Shown here: positions 1 to 6,660 of the stretch, in pieces
How the letters are laid out: each line of letters begins with the position of its first letter
Numbering within the stretch: the stretch's first letter is position 1
Assembly: GCA_900543505.1 (NCBI GenBank)
Contig: UQSB01000004.1
Coordinates: forward strand, 18,524 to 82,523
Source: an uncultured Collinsella sp.
GTDB taxonomy: Bacteria; Actinomycetota; Coriobacteriia; Coriobacteriales; Coriobacteriaceae
Length of the DNA: 64,000 bases
Reading direction: 5' to 3'
The notes under the pieces: generated by a model
The model's database searches: none
What the model was told of the DNA's origin: nothing
The model's input: the letters and a program-made list of their open reading frames with translations, nothing else
Program-made: the position numbers and the translations under genes

Positions 1-4
1 TTGG

Positions 5-57
5 GCCCCGCTGATCGCAGTTTCCCGTTTGGGAGGCCGCGGTTGGCGGGGCTTTTT
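5..57 (+). terminator. Rho-independent terminator of a gene left of the window
   Basis: A 7-bp outer stem (GCCCCGC at 5-11 with GCGGGGC at 46-52) encloses a smaller hairpin and is followed by five T residues. The gene it serves would lie to the left of the window. Confidence 0.5.
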
Positions 58-121
58 GTTGAGTGGGGGAGTTGCCGGCGGCGTTGTGCTTGGATTGGCG
101 GATGTGCGTCCGAAATCGGCA

Positions 122-146
122 ACAAAAAAGCCGCCCGTAGGCGGCT
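122..146 (-). terminator. Terminator of the tRNA-Thr gene
   Basis: On the minus strand a 7-bp stem AGCCGCC/GGCGGCT with a four-base loop is followed by a run of six T. It lies 11 nt beyond the 3' end of the tRNA, so the tRNA appears to be transcribed alone. Confidence 0.8.
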
Positions 147-157
147 ATCTTGTGCAA

Positions 158-233
158 TGGAGCCAGCGACCGGGCTCGAACCGGTGACCCCCGCTTTACG
201 AGAGCGGTGCTCTACCAACTGAGCTACGCTGGC
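158..233 (-). tRNA. tRNA-Thr (anticodon CGU)
   Basis: A full cloverleaf reads on the minus strand. The acceptor stem is GCCAGCG/CGCTGGC. The D arm starts GCTCAGTTGG and the anticodon stem CCGCT/AGCGG carries the loop CTCGTAA. The T arm contains GGTTCGAGCCC. Anticodon CGU reads threonine ACG codons. The 3' CCA is encoded (158-160). Confidence 0.96.
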
Positions 234-350
234 GGCCATGTGGTGACGCAACTGAGGCGTCAACGGCTGTCTATGATACGGGACATCGCACGTCCGCGCA
301 AGGGTTCTGACGGCTTTTCTCACTTTAAATGCACTAATATTGGAGGCGTG

Positions 351-428
351 ATGTCTCGCTCTTACGGGTCTCAAACAGAATGGGGCTGCCATGGCTCAAC
401 CCAAGATCCTTCTCACGCGTATCGATGA
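351..428 (+). CDS. Possible 25-residue leader peptide ahead of the PTS IIB gene
   Basis: An ATG at 351 follows a strong GGAGG (342-346) and opens a 25-codon frame that overlaps the IIB start at 391 in another frame. The good ribosome site suggests it could be translated and couple to the downstream gene, whose own site (GGGG, 6 nt before ATG) is weaker. The peptide resembles nothing I know and could be chance. Confidence 0.25.
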   Translation: MSRSYGSQTEWGCHGSTQDPSHAYR

Positions 429-873
429 CCGTTTCATTTACGGGCAAGACGTTGAACTGTGGAACGAGGCCGTGGGTTCCAACCTTGTCCTAATCGTCAA
501 CGATGAGATCGCGGCGGATTCGCGCCAATGGGCACCCATGAGGGTCGCGGCGCCCGAGGGCGTGTGGACGCGGTTTTTTTCGGTGCAAAGGACCATCGAC
601 ATCATTCATACCGCAACGCCGCGCCAGTTGATTCTGATCATGGTGGCCTCACCCGCCGATGCGCTCGCGCTGGTTAAGGGCGGCGTGCCCATCACCAAGA
701 TTAGCATTGGCCATATGCAAGCTGGGGAGGGCAAGCGTCCCGCAACACCCGCAGTTGCCGTAGACGACACAGACGTCGCTGCCCTCAAAGAGCTGCAAGC
801 GCTCGGCATAGAGTTGGAAATCCGCTATCTCCCCACCTCCGACCCCGATTCCATCGAGAACCTGCTCGCGTGA
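391..873 (+). CDS. Orphan mannose/fructose/sorbose-family PTS IIB protein with Tyr in place of the phospho-His
   Basis: The 160-residue product matches the mannose/sorbose IIB fold from end to end. The N-terminus carries the family signature, normally R-[IV]-D-D-R-[LF]-I-H-G-Q. Here it reads RIDDRFIYGQ (residues 10-19), so the histidine that is phosphorylated by IIA and passes phosphate to sugar is Tyr17 (codon TAC). No IIA, IIC or IID gene lies nearby. A protein of this type should not phosphorylate sugar and may instead be a sensor or regulatory partner of another PTS, or a decayed gene; the intact frame and well-kept remainder argue against recent decay. The family call is solid and the role is unknown. 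Confidence 0.85.
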   Translation: MAQPKILLTRIDDRFIYGQDVELWNEAVGSNLVLIVNDEIAADSRQWAPMRVAAPEGVWTRFFSVQRTIDIIHTATPRQLILIMVASPADALALVKGGVPITKISIGHMQAGEGKRPATPAVAVDDTDVAALKELQALGIELEIRYLPTSDPDSIENLLA

Positions 874-879
874 TTCCCT

Positions 880-900
880 GGGGACGGAGGAAAACGGATC
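880..900 (+). repeat. 21-nt intergenic repeat, exact inverted copy at 24072-24092
   Basis: The 21 bases starting GGGGACGGAGG follow the IIB stop codon. They occur again in reverse complement at 24072-24092, between the PRD regulator and galT. Both copies sit just beyond the 3' end of a gene. Confidence 0.7.
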
Positions 901-949
901 GTATTTTCCCGTGGAGGAGCGGCGAGATGCCCTCGGCCAGGAATTGGGG

Positions 950-1081
950 CCATCTACTACTTTTGGTCGCTTACCTCGAACCACGATGAAAATCTCACTA
1001 TTAAAACCGCAGGTCGCGAACGTGCGATTTTTGAAAATAGGGGCGTATGGTCAGGGGTGCGGGAGTAAAAGTAGTAGATGG
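950..1081 (+). repeat. Palindromic element with CCGCAGGT core (copy 1)
   Basis: Perfect 15-nt inverted arms (950-964, CCATCTACTACTTTT; 1067-1081) enclose about 100 nt containing AAAACCGCAGGTC (from 1002). Three other places in the window have the same core inside quite different arms (12053-12204, 38424-38544, 52303-52423). The space from 874 to 1242 holds no convincing gene. Confidence 0.7.
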
Positions 1082-1242
1082 GCTCAATCTGTAGCGCGCC
1101 GATTTCAGGCATGTTGGCGCATATGTCGGAGCTATGAAAAGAGTGTCCCTTTTGACATGTCTTTTAGAACGTCAATGACTGCACTACAGCTTAAGCCGTT
1201 CGCAAAAATGGCTTCTAAATCTGTTTCGTTAATTGAATTGCG

Positions 1243-1310
1243 TAAATATGGTTAATCAGCGAACCGAAATTTGGTTAAATGGAAACCGTGAATTTAGTTA
1301 AACGTGCTGG
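1243..1310 (+). repeat. Three direct repeats (23-nt period) upstream of ATPase gene 1
   Basis: GGTTAA at 1250, GGTTAA at 1273 and AGTTAA at 1296 recur exactly every 23 nt. Each sits in a partly conserved unit that starts (C)G(T)AAAT and usually ends AACC. The last unit ends about 18 nt before the preferred ATG at 1328. Regular helical phasing next to a start codon suggests cooperative protein binding. The same arrangement with other sequences precedes both other DUF4143-type ATPase genes here. Confidence 0.7.
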
Positions 1311-1327
1311 TAGCAATGGTGATAAAT

Positions 1328-2593
1328 ATGCCAAAAAAGTACTACACCAGAATTGTCGAAAATGAGCTCGACCAGCTGCTGGGCATATTCGGTGCCGTTC
1401 TCATCGAAGGGCCGAAATGGTGCGGAAAGACGACCACGGCCGAGACCCGTGCAGCATCCAGGCTCCTTCTCATGGACCCGTCCCGCAACTTCGAGAATCG
1501 CTTACGCGCCGAGACTGACCCGGCTCTTGCCGTTTCCGGCGAGGTGCCACGGCTGATTGACGAGTGGCAGGAGGTTCCGAAGCTTTGGGACGCGGCACGG
1601 TTTGAGTGCGACAACCGCGGCGGTGAGCCTGGTCAGTTCATATTTACGGGGTCGGCGACGCCGCGAGACAATGAACGGCCGATGCACAGTGGCGCTGGAA
1701 GGTTCGCCAAACTGCGCATGGATACCATGACGCTTTTCGAACTCGGGAAATCCAGCGGTGCGGTTAAGCTGTCGGGCATTATTTCTGGCGAAAAGTTCAG
1801 TGGCGCCTTCGGGTCGTTGGACTCTGCCTCGATTGCCGAGTGCGTTGTTCGCGGTGGATGGCCCGCGGCGGTCGGACACGATGCGCGGGCTGCGGCCGCG
1901 ATGGCCAAACGTTACATCGGCATAGTTGCCGAAGAAGATTTGTCCCGTGTCGACGGCTCTCGCCGCGACCCTGAGAAGGTCAAAGCCGTCATCGAATCGC
2001 TTGCGCGAAATGAATCCACTTTGGCGACACTCAAGACGCTCGTGGCCGATCTTGGCGGAGAGGTGTCGAGACAGACGGCGGCATCATATATATCTCTTCT
2101 TGCTCGGGTTAGTTTCGTTCGCGATATTCCCGCGTGGAACCCTGCAATGAGATCTCCGGTGCATTTAAGAGACTCAAAGAAGCATCACCTCGCCGACCCG
2201 TCGCTGGCGGCCGCCGCACTCGGGGCGACCCCGGAGACACTACTGCTAGATTTCAAGACGCTCGGACTGCTTTTTGAATCGCTGGCACTCCATGATTTGT
2301 GGGTTTATGCGCGAGCAAACGGAATGGGCCTCTATCACTATCATGATTCTCGCGATCTAGAAGTCGATGCGGTCATTGCGGCTCCCGGCGGAACGTGGAT
2401 TCCGGTCGAAGTTAAACTCAGCTCTGCTCAAATCAAAGAGGCGTCTGACAGCCTTGTTGCTGTCGAGAAGCGCATGGTTGCCGCCGGAAACAACCCGCCG
2501 GTTTCGAAAGTCGTGATCATCGGGTTTGGTTCGCAAGCCTATGTTACCGAGCGTGGCGTCCAAGTTGTTCCGCTGGATGTTCTCGCGCCGTAA
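1328..2593 (+). CDS. AAA ATPase with C-terminal DUF4143-type domain (ATPase 1)
   Basis: This 421-residue protein is of the archaeal-type ATP-binding family with a C-terminal DUF4143 region. Walker A is GPKWCGKTT (28-36) and Walker B is LIDEW (D78, E79). FIFTGSATP follows as the sensor-1 strand. The middle has a winged-helix-like stretch. The C-terminus has an EVD...EVK pattern (345-363) like a PD-(D/E)XK nuclease fold. ATG 1328 is preferred over GTG 1304 because GGTGA lies 5 nt upstream and homologues start near this point. The family is widespread in gut bacteria and its function is not established. It is monocistronic and preceded by its own direct repeats. Confidence 0.85.
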   Translation: MPKKYYTRIVENELDQLLGIFGAVLIEGPKWCGKTTTAETRAASRLLLMDPSRNFENRLRAETDPALAVSGEVPRLIDEWQEVPKLWDAARFECDNRGGEPGQFIFTGSATPRDNERPMHSGAGRFAKLRMDTMTLFELGKSSGAVKLSGIISGEKFSGAFGSLDSASIAECVVRGGWPAAVGHDARAAAAMAKRYIGIVAEEDLSRVDGSRRDPEKVKAVIESLARNESTLATLKTLVADLGGEVSRQTAASYISLLARVSFVRDIPAWNPAMRSPVHLRDSKKHHLADPSLAAAALGATPETLLLDFKTLGLLFESLALHDLWVYARANGMGLYHYHDSRDLEVDAVIAAPGGTWIPVEVKLSSAQIKEASDSLVAVEKRMVAAGNNPPVSKVVIIGFGSQAYVTERGVQVVPLDVLAP

Positions 2594-2680
2594 CGCGACG
2601 GTCGAAGCGGGACGGACGCCACCATTGCGCGCGAGGACACGGCATCATCGATGATGCGGGGCCACATTCGGCAAAGAGTG

Positions 2681-2721
2681 TCCCCAACGACTAGTCGTTT
2701 AAGAACGTCCCCAATGACTAG
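2681..2721 (+). repeat. GGGGACGTTC-type palindrome, degenerate copy
   Basis: Two facing copies of a CGTCCCCAA(C/T)GACTAG-like sequence follow ATPase gene 1. Better preserved versions are at 17161-17218 and 53352-53407. Confidence 0.5.
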
Positions 2722-2724
2722 GTA

Positions 2725-2759
2725 GAAAAGCGCCCGTCGGCGGTGGTGCCGGCGGGCGT
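2725..2759 (-). terminator. Terminator of galM
   Basis: On the minus strand an 11-bp GC-rich stem (CGCCCGCCGGC with GCCGACGGGCG, one mismatch) is followed by CTTTT. It lies just after the galM stop codon at 2787. Confidence 0.75.
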
Positions 2760-2786
2760 TGCTGTGCGATATGTTGCGTTATGGGC

Positions 2787-3839
2787 TTAGTGCCTCATAA
2801 AGCGGTACTCGATCACATTGCTGTAGGGGTGACCCGGGCCCACAATGCCCTGCGGGAACAGCGGTTGGTGCGGCGTGTCGGGGTACATCTCTGCCTCGAG
2901 GGCAAAGCCGGCGCCCCAGCCATAGCTGGCATCGTCCTTGGCATGCTCGTCGCCCAGCCAGTTGCCGGTGTAGAGCTGCACGCCCGGGGCGGTGGTGTAG
3001 TAGTCAAGCTCGCGGCCGGTCCACATCTCCTCGACGTGCATCGCGCGGCGCAGATTACGGCCATACTGATAGCCGCCGATGCACAGGCAGTGATCGTAGC
3101 CGCGGGCCTGCTTAATCTGCGGGTCGTCGGCTTCCATGCCGGGCGCGACGGGACGCAGCTCGCGGAAGTCAAACGGCGTGCCCTCGACCGGAGCGATCTC
3201 GCCGGTGGGGATGTTCTGCTCGTTAATGGGCAGGTAGTGAGCAGCATTAGCAACAAAGAAGTGCTCGCAGTCCATGCCGGCGTTATGGCCGGCAAGGTTA
3301 AAGTACGTGTGGTTGGTCATGGACACGTAGGTGGCGCGGTCGCTCTCGCAGCCATAATCGATGCGGAAGACGCCGGTGCGCGTAACGGTAAACACGGCCG
3401 TAAAGGTGCGGTTGCCGGGGAGACCCAGCTCGCCATCCTTAAGCGAGGTGGTCATGCGCACGGCGTTATGGACCTCGTCGAGCTCAACATCCCACACACG
3501 TTTGTGCAGGCCGTGCTCAAGGTCGCTGTGCAGGTTGTTGGCGCCCTCGTTGGCGGGCATATGCCAGTCCGTGCCGTCGATGGCGATCGTGGCGCCAGCG
3601 GTGCGGTTTGCCACAGGGCCGATGGTCGCGCCAAAGCAGGCGGGGTTGTCAAAGTAATCCTCGAGCTTATCGAAGCCCAGCACCACATCGCGCACGTTGC
3701 CGGGAATGTCGGGCACATCGATACCCAGCACCGTGGCGCCATAGTCCATAATGCGAACGCAGATCTCGGGCCCGTTGAGGGTGTAACGATGAACGGGGGT
3801 ACCGCACGGCGCGGTGCCGAAAAGCTCGGAAGTGATCAT
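2787..3839 (-). CDS. galM: Aldose 1-epimerase (mutarotase)
   Basis: The 350-residue protein interconverts alpha and beta anomers of galactose and related sugars, which feeds galactokinase. Recognisable family segments are NNLHSD near the N-terminal third, NHTYFNLAGH and GYDHCL in the middle, and GVQLYTGN followed by a C-terminal E-x-E near the catalytic glutamate. The ATG at 3839 is chosen because AGGAA lies 5 nt upstream on the minus strand. An in-frame codon 20 residues further out has no ribosome site. It is divergent from a DeoR regulator across about 200 nt, so the two may share an operator. Confidence 0.93.
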   Translation of the reverse strand: MITSELFGTAPCGTPVHRYTLNGPEICVRIMDYGATVLGIDVPDIPGNVRDVVLGFDKLEDYFDNPACFGATIGPVANRTAGATIAIDGTDWHMPANEGANNLHSDLEHGLHKRVWDVELDEVHNAVRMTTSLKDGELGLPGNRTFTAVFTVTRTGVFRIDYGCESDRATYVSMTNHTYFNLAGHNAGMDCEHFFVANAAHYLPINEQNIPTGEIAPVEGTPFDFRELRPVAPGMEADDPQIKQARGYDHCLCIGGYQYGRNLRRAMHVEEMWTGRELDYYTTAPGVQLYTGNWLGDEHAKDDASYGWGAGFALEAEMYPDTPHQPLFPQGIVGPGHPYSNVIEYRFMRH

Positions 3840-4045
3840 TTGGTTCCTAACATCGAGGTATTTCCGACAAACTGTAGCGCGAACAGGCGAGATTATCACT
3901 ACACCCCACTAAAGCTGGGGGTATTTTTCTCAAAAAAGTGATGATTGGAGCTGTGCGGGCGTTCATTTTTGACGCGTACGAGTCTGATACAATTTGTTCG
4001 TTACTGTTTGAATGATATGCGCGCAAAGAACGGCGAGGATTCATC

Positions 4046-4810
4046 GTGATTAAGGCAGAGCGACAGGATAAGGTTCGTCAGCTGCTCGAGGAGCAGGGCA
4101 CGGTCTCGGTCAAAGAGATTTCGGATGCGTTGGGCGTTTCGGACATGACGATTCGCCGCGACCTCGAAGAACTTGCGAGCCTAGGCGAGATCGAGCGCGT
4201 GCACGGCGGAGCCCGCAGTGCACAGGGCCGTCCGCACGCTATGTTGCGCCATGAGTATTCGCACAGCGAAAAGCGCACTAAGCATGCCGAGGAAAAGCTG
4301 CAGATTGCGCGCCGTGCTGTGGAGCTTATCGAGGAGGGCTCGACCATCTTTTTGGGTACGGGCACCACGGTTGAGCAGATGGCCTCGATGCTGCCGACGT
4401 TTCGCCTGCGCATTGTGACCAATTCGCTTTCGGTGTTTAACCTGCTCGAGGCGCGCGAAGACTGCGAGCTGTGCCTCGTGGGCGGTATGTACCGTCGCCG
4501 CACCGCCGCTTTTGTGGGACCAACGGCCGAGGATACCCTGCGCGCGCTGGGCATCGATGCGGCGTTTATCGGCGCCAACGGCATCTTGGACGGTGACGTG
4601 TCTACGTCCAACATGGACGAGGGCCGTATCCAGCAGCTCGCTTTTAGCAAGGCAGACTCGCGCTATCTGATCGCCGACTCCAGCAAGATCGGCAAACGCG
4701 ACTTCTACACCTTCTGCCGCCTGGACAGCTTGGACGCCGTGGTGTGCGAGCCGGATATTGCCGACGAGGACCGCGCCGCCATCGAGGAGCACACGCAGGT
4801 CATTTGCTAG
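4046..4810 (+). CDS. DeoR/GlpR-family sugar-responsive repressor
   Basis: The 254-residue protein has an N-terminal DeoR helix-turn-helix (about residues 5-57, with the typical DMTIRRDLEEL recognition helix). A DeoRC sugar-phosphate sensor domain follows, with the family's FLGTGTTVE and VTNS segments. The GTG start has GCGAGGA 7 nt upstream. Given its place beside galM and among lac genes, a galactose- or tagatose-phosphate effector is plausible. TTTGTTC occurs in its own promoter region (3993-3999) and as a perfect palindrome ahead of lacA (13473-13492). It could therefore be a lac/tagatose regulator, but this is inference. Confidence 0.88.
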   Translation: MIKAERQDKVRQLLEEQGTVSVKEISDALGVSDMTIRRDLEELASLGEIERVHGGARSAQGRPHAMLRHEYSHSEKRTKHAEEKLQIARRAVELIEEGSTIFLGTGTTVEQMASMLPTFRLRIVTNSLSVFNLLEAREDCELCLVGGMYRRRTAAFVGPTAEDTLRALGIDAAFIGANGILDGDVSTSNMDEGRIQQLAFSKADSRYLIADSSKIGKRDFYTFCRLDSLDAVVCEPDIADEDRAAIEEHTQVIC

Positions 4811-4851
4811 CGAGTGCCGCGGGAGATATTGCGTGTTTCGGCCATTGCAAT

Positions 4852-4935
4852 GGTCGGTATTTTTGTATCTATAAGCTCATTTAAAGGTCGGTATTTTTGT
4901 ATTATTAGATATATCTAAAGGTCGGTATTTTTGTA
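4852..4935 (+). repeat. Three direct repeats (34-nt period) upstream of ATPase gene 2
   Basis: The 16-mer GGTCGGTATTTTTGTA is repeated exactly at 4852, 4886 and 4920, a strict 34-nt period, separated by AT-rich spacers of unrelated sequence. The last copy ends 32 nt before the ATG of the ATPase gene. Confidence 0.92.
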
Positions 4936-4967
4936 AACTAGCACGTAAATTATGCTGAGGTGAGATT

Positions 4968-6338
4968 ATGTTTAAACGGAAGGCATATGATCGTCTGCAG
5001 GAGTGGAAAGAACACTCGCAAGGGCGCACTGCGGTGCTTATTGAGGGTGCAAGACGCGTTGGCAAAACGACGCTCGTCAAGTGCTTCGCGCAAAATGAAT
5101 ACAAGGATTATCTGTACATTGACTTTTCGGCTGCTAGCAAAGCCACGCTCGATATATTTCTGAACCATCGTGAAGATGTCGATCTTTTTTTACGCATGCT
5201 TCAGCTGCAGTATGGTAAGGCCCTCGAACCGAGAGAGTCGCTGGTCATTTTTGATGAAGTGCAGCGGTTTCCCATCGCGCGCGAATACATAAAGCATCTT
5301 GTAGAAGACGGCAGATTTGATTACATCGAGACAGGCTCTCTTGTCTCCATCAAAAAGAATGTCGATAGCATTGTCATACCGTCAGAGGAAGAAAGAATCC
5401 CTCTCGAGCCCCTCGATTTTGAGGAGTATCTTTGGGCGACCGGAAAAGATCTTTATGCAGAAGAGATCCGTAAAGCGCGCGAATCTCGGACCGCGCTTCC
5501 GGACGGCGTTCATGCGACGTGCATGAGATTATTTGATGAGTATATGCTTGTCGGTGGTATGCCTCAGTCGGTCGACTCCTTTGTGGCAGAGAATGATTTT
5601 AGAGGATGCGACAGGGTTAAACGGCAGATTATCGCACTGTACAGGGAGGACATTGCCAAGTTTGGAGGTTCGGACGCTAGACGTGCGCTGGCGGCTTATG
5701 ACGACATTCCGGGTCAATTATCTGCGGCAAATAAACGGTTCAAATTTGACAGCTTGGAGAAGGGGTCCCGTTTTGAGACATATGAGTCGGCGTTAATCTG
5801 GCTTGAGGATGCGCGACTGATTAACCGTTGCTATTTATGCAGTGATCCGAGCGTGGGTTACCGCCTGCACGAGGACGCGTCTTCGCTTAAATGCTATATG
5901 GCGGACACGGGATTGCTCGTGAGCTTGGCGTTTGATGATGGTCCGGACCTTATGGATGTTCATAGAGACATTCAATTTGGAAGAATTTCAATTAATAAAG
6001 GAATGCTAATCGAGAACATCGTGGCGCAGCAGCTTAAGAGTCTGGGGCATTCGCTTTTTTATTACAGCTGGCAGGAGCCTTCCAAAACAGAGGGGAGTCG
6101 GCCCAGAACGCGTGAAATTGATTTTCTTGTTTCGCGCGGCTTTGAAGACGCGGCTGGAAAACCGCGGGTCACTCCTGTTGAAGTTAAATCTTCCAAATCG
6201 TATTCAACAATCTCGCTTGACGATTTCGGCAGACGATTCGAACGACGAGTCGGAGAAGAGATAGTTCTTCACCCAAAACAGCTTAGGGCCGAAGGGCATA
6301 GGATATATCTACCTCTGTATATGACGATCTTTATCTGA
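4968..6338 (+). CDS. AAA ATPase with C-terminal DUF4143-type domain (ATPase 2)
   Basis: The protein has 456 residues. Walker A is GARRVGKTT (27-35), Walker B is VIFDEVQ (D96, E97), and IETGSLVS gives sensor 1. A winged-helix-like region lies around residues 245-290. The C-terminal EID...PVEVKSS (383-409) matches the acidic-lysine pattern of a PD-(D/E)XK fold. The ATG follows a GAGGTGA ribosome site. The gene appears richer in A/T than its sugar-gene neighbours, which suggests horizontal arrival. It stands alone between the DeoR gene and lacG, preceded by three 34-nt repeats and followed by two tandem hairpins. The function of the family is unknown. Confidence 0.87.
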   Translation: MFKRKAYDRLQEWKEHSQGRTAVLIEGARRVGKTTLVKCFAQNEYKDYLYIDFSAASKATLDIFLNHREDVDLFLRMLQLQYGKALEPRESLVIFDEVQRFPIAREYIKHLVEDGRFDYIETGSLVSIKKNVDSIVIPSEEERIPLEPLDFEEYLWATGKDLYAEEIRKARESRTALPDGVHATCMRLFDEYMLVGGMPQSVDSFVAENDFRGCDRVKRQIIALYREDIAKFGGSDARRALAAYDDIPGQLSAANKRFKFDSLEKGSRFETYESALIWLEDARLINRCYLCSDPSVGYRLHEDASSLKCYMADTGLLVSLAFDDGPDLMDVHRDIQFGRISINKGMLIENIVAQQLKSLGHSLFYYSWQEPSKTEGSRPRTREIDFLVSRGFEDAAGKPRVTPVEVKSSKSYSTISLDDFGRRFERRVGEEIVLHPKQLRAEGHRIYLPLYMTIFI

Positions 6339-6401
6339 TCGACGGCATGCGGCCAAAAGGGGGCATGCGGCTGAGATTGTCAGCCCGGTCTATTTCATTT
6401 G

Positions 6402-6456
6402 TCTCGATCTGTAACAGTTGGGACCGAAAAACTCGGCTAGGTGTTACAGATCGAGA
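6402..6456 (+). repeat. Hairpin element with GGGACCGAAAAACTCGGCTAG core (copy 1)
   Basis: Perfect 15-bp arms (6402-6416 and 6442-6456) flank a 25-nt loop. The loop core is identical to that of the next copy 80 nt downstream. Confidence 0.85.
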
Positions 6457-6475
6457 TTGAGGGGATTGACTGGTT

Positions 6476-6542
6476 CGTTTGTCTCAATCTGTAACAGGTG
6501 GGACCGAAAAACTCGGCTAGATGTTACAGATTGAGACAAACG
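6476..6542 (+). repeat. Hairpin element with GGGACCGAAAAACTCGGCTAG core (copy 2)
   Basis: Perfect 21-bp arms (6476-6496 and 6522-6542) surround the same core as copy 1. The arms differ from copy 1 by a G-C pair replaced by A-T (6406/6452 versus 6486/6532), so pairing is kept. The rest of 6339-6660 shows no gene. Confidence 0.88.
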
Positions 6543-6660
6543 GCTCCTGACCAGCCCAAAAACAAAAAGACCGGGGGTGGCGCGCCGTGTGACGTGCCGC
6601 CCCCGGCTGAGAAATGGGGACAAGTTATGTGAGTTGGGCAATGCCGCTCGTCGCAAGCCG

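Noticed and set aside
911..1255. Open frame of 114 codons downstream of the IIB gene
   Set aside because: It runs through the palindromic element at 950-1081, has no good ribosome site and shows no recognisable protein features.
2781..3941. Long open frame opposite galM
   Set aside because: It is the antisense shadow of galM, caused by high GC at third codon positions; galM has clear family motifs and a ribosome site.
3961..4000. Possible -35/-10 pair (TTGACG and TACAAT) before the DeoR gene
   Set aside because: The spacer is only about 13 nt, too short for a standard promoter.
4852..4935. Direct repeats considered as a CRISPR array
   Set aside because: Only three units of 16 nt with 18-nt spacers, no cas genes, and the other two arrays show the same promoter-proximal placement, so binding sites are more likely.
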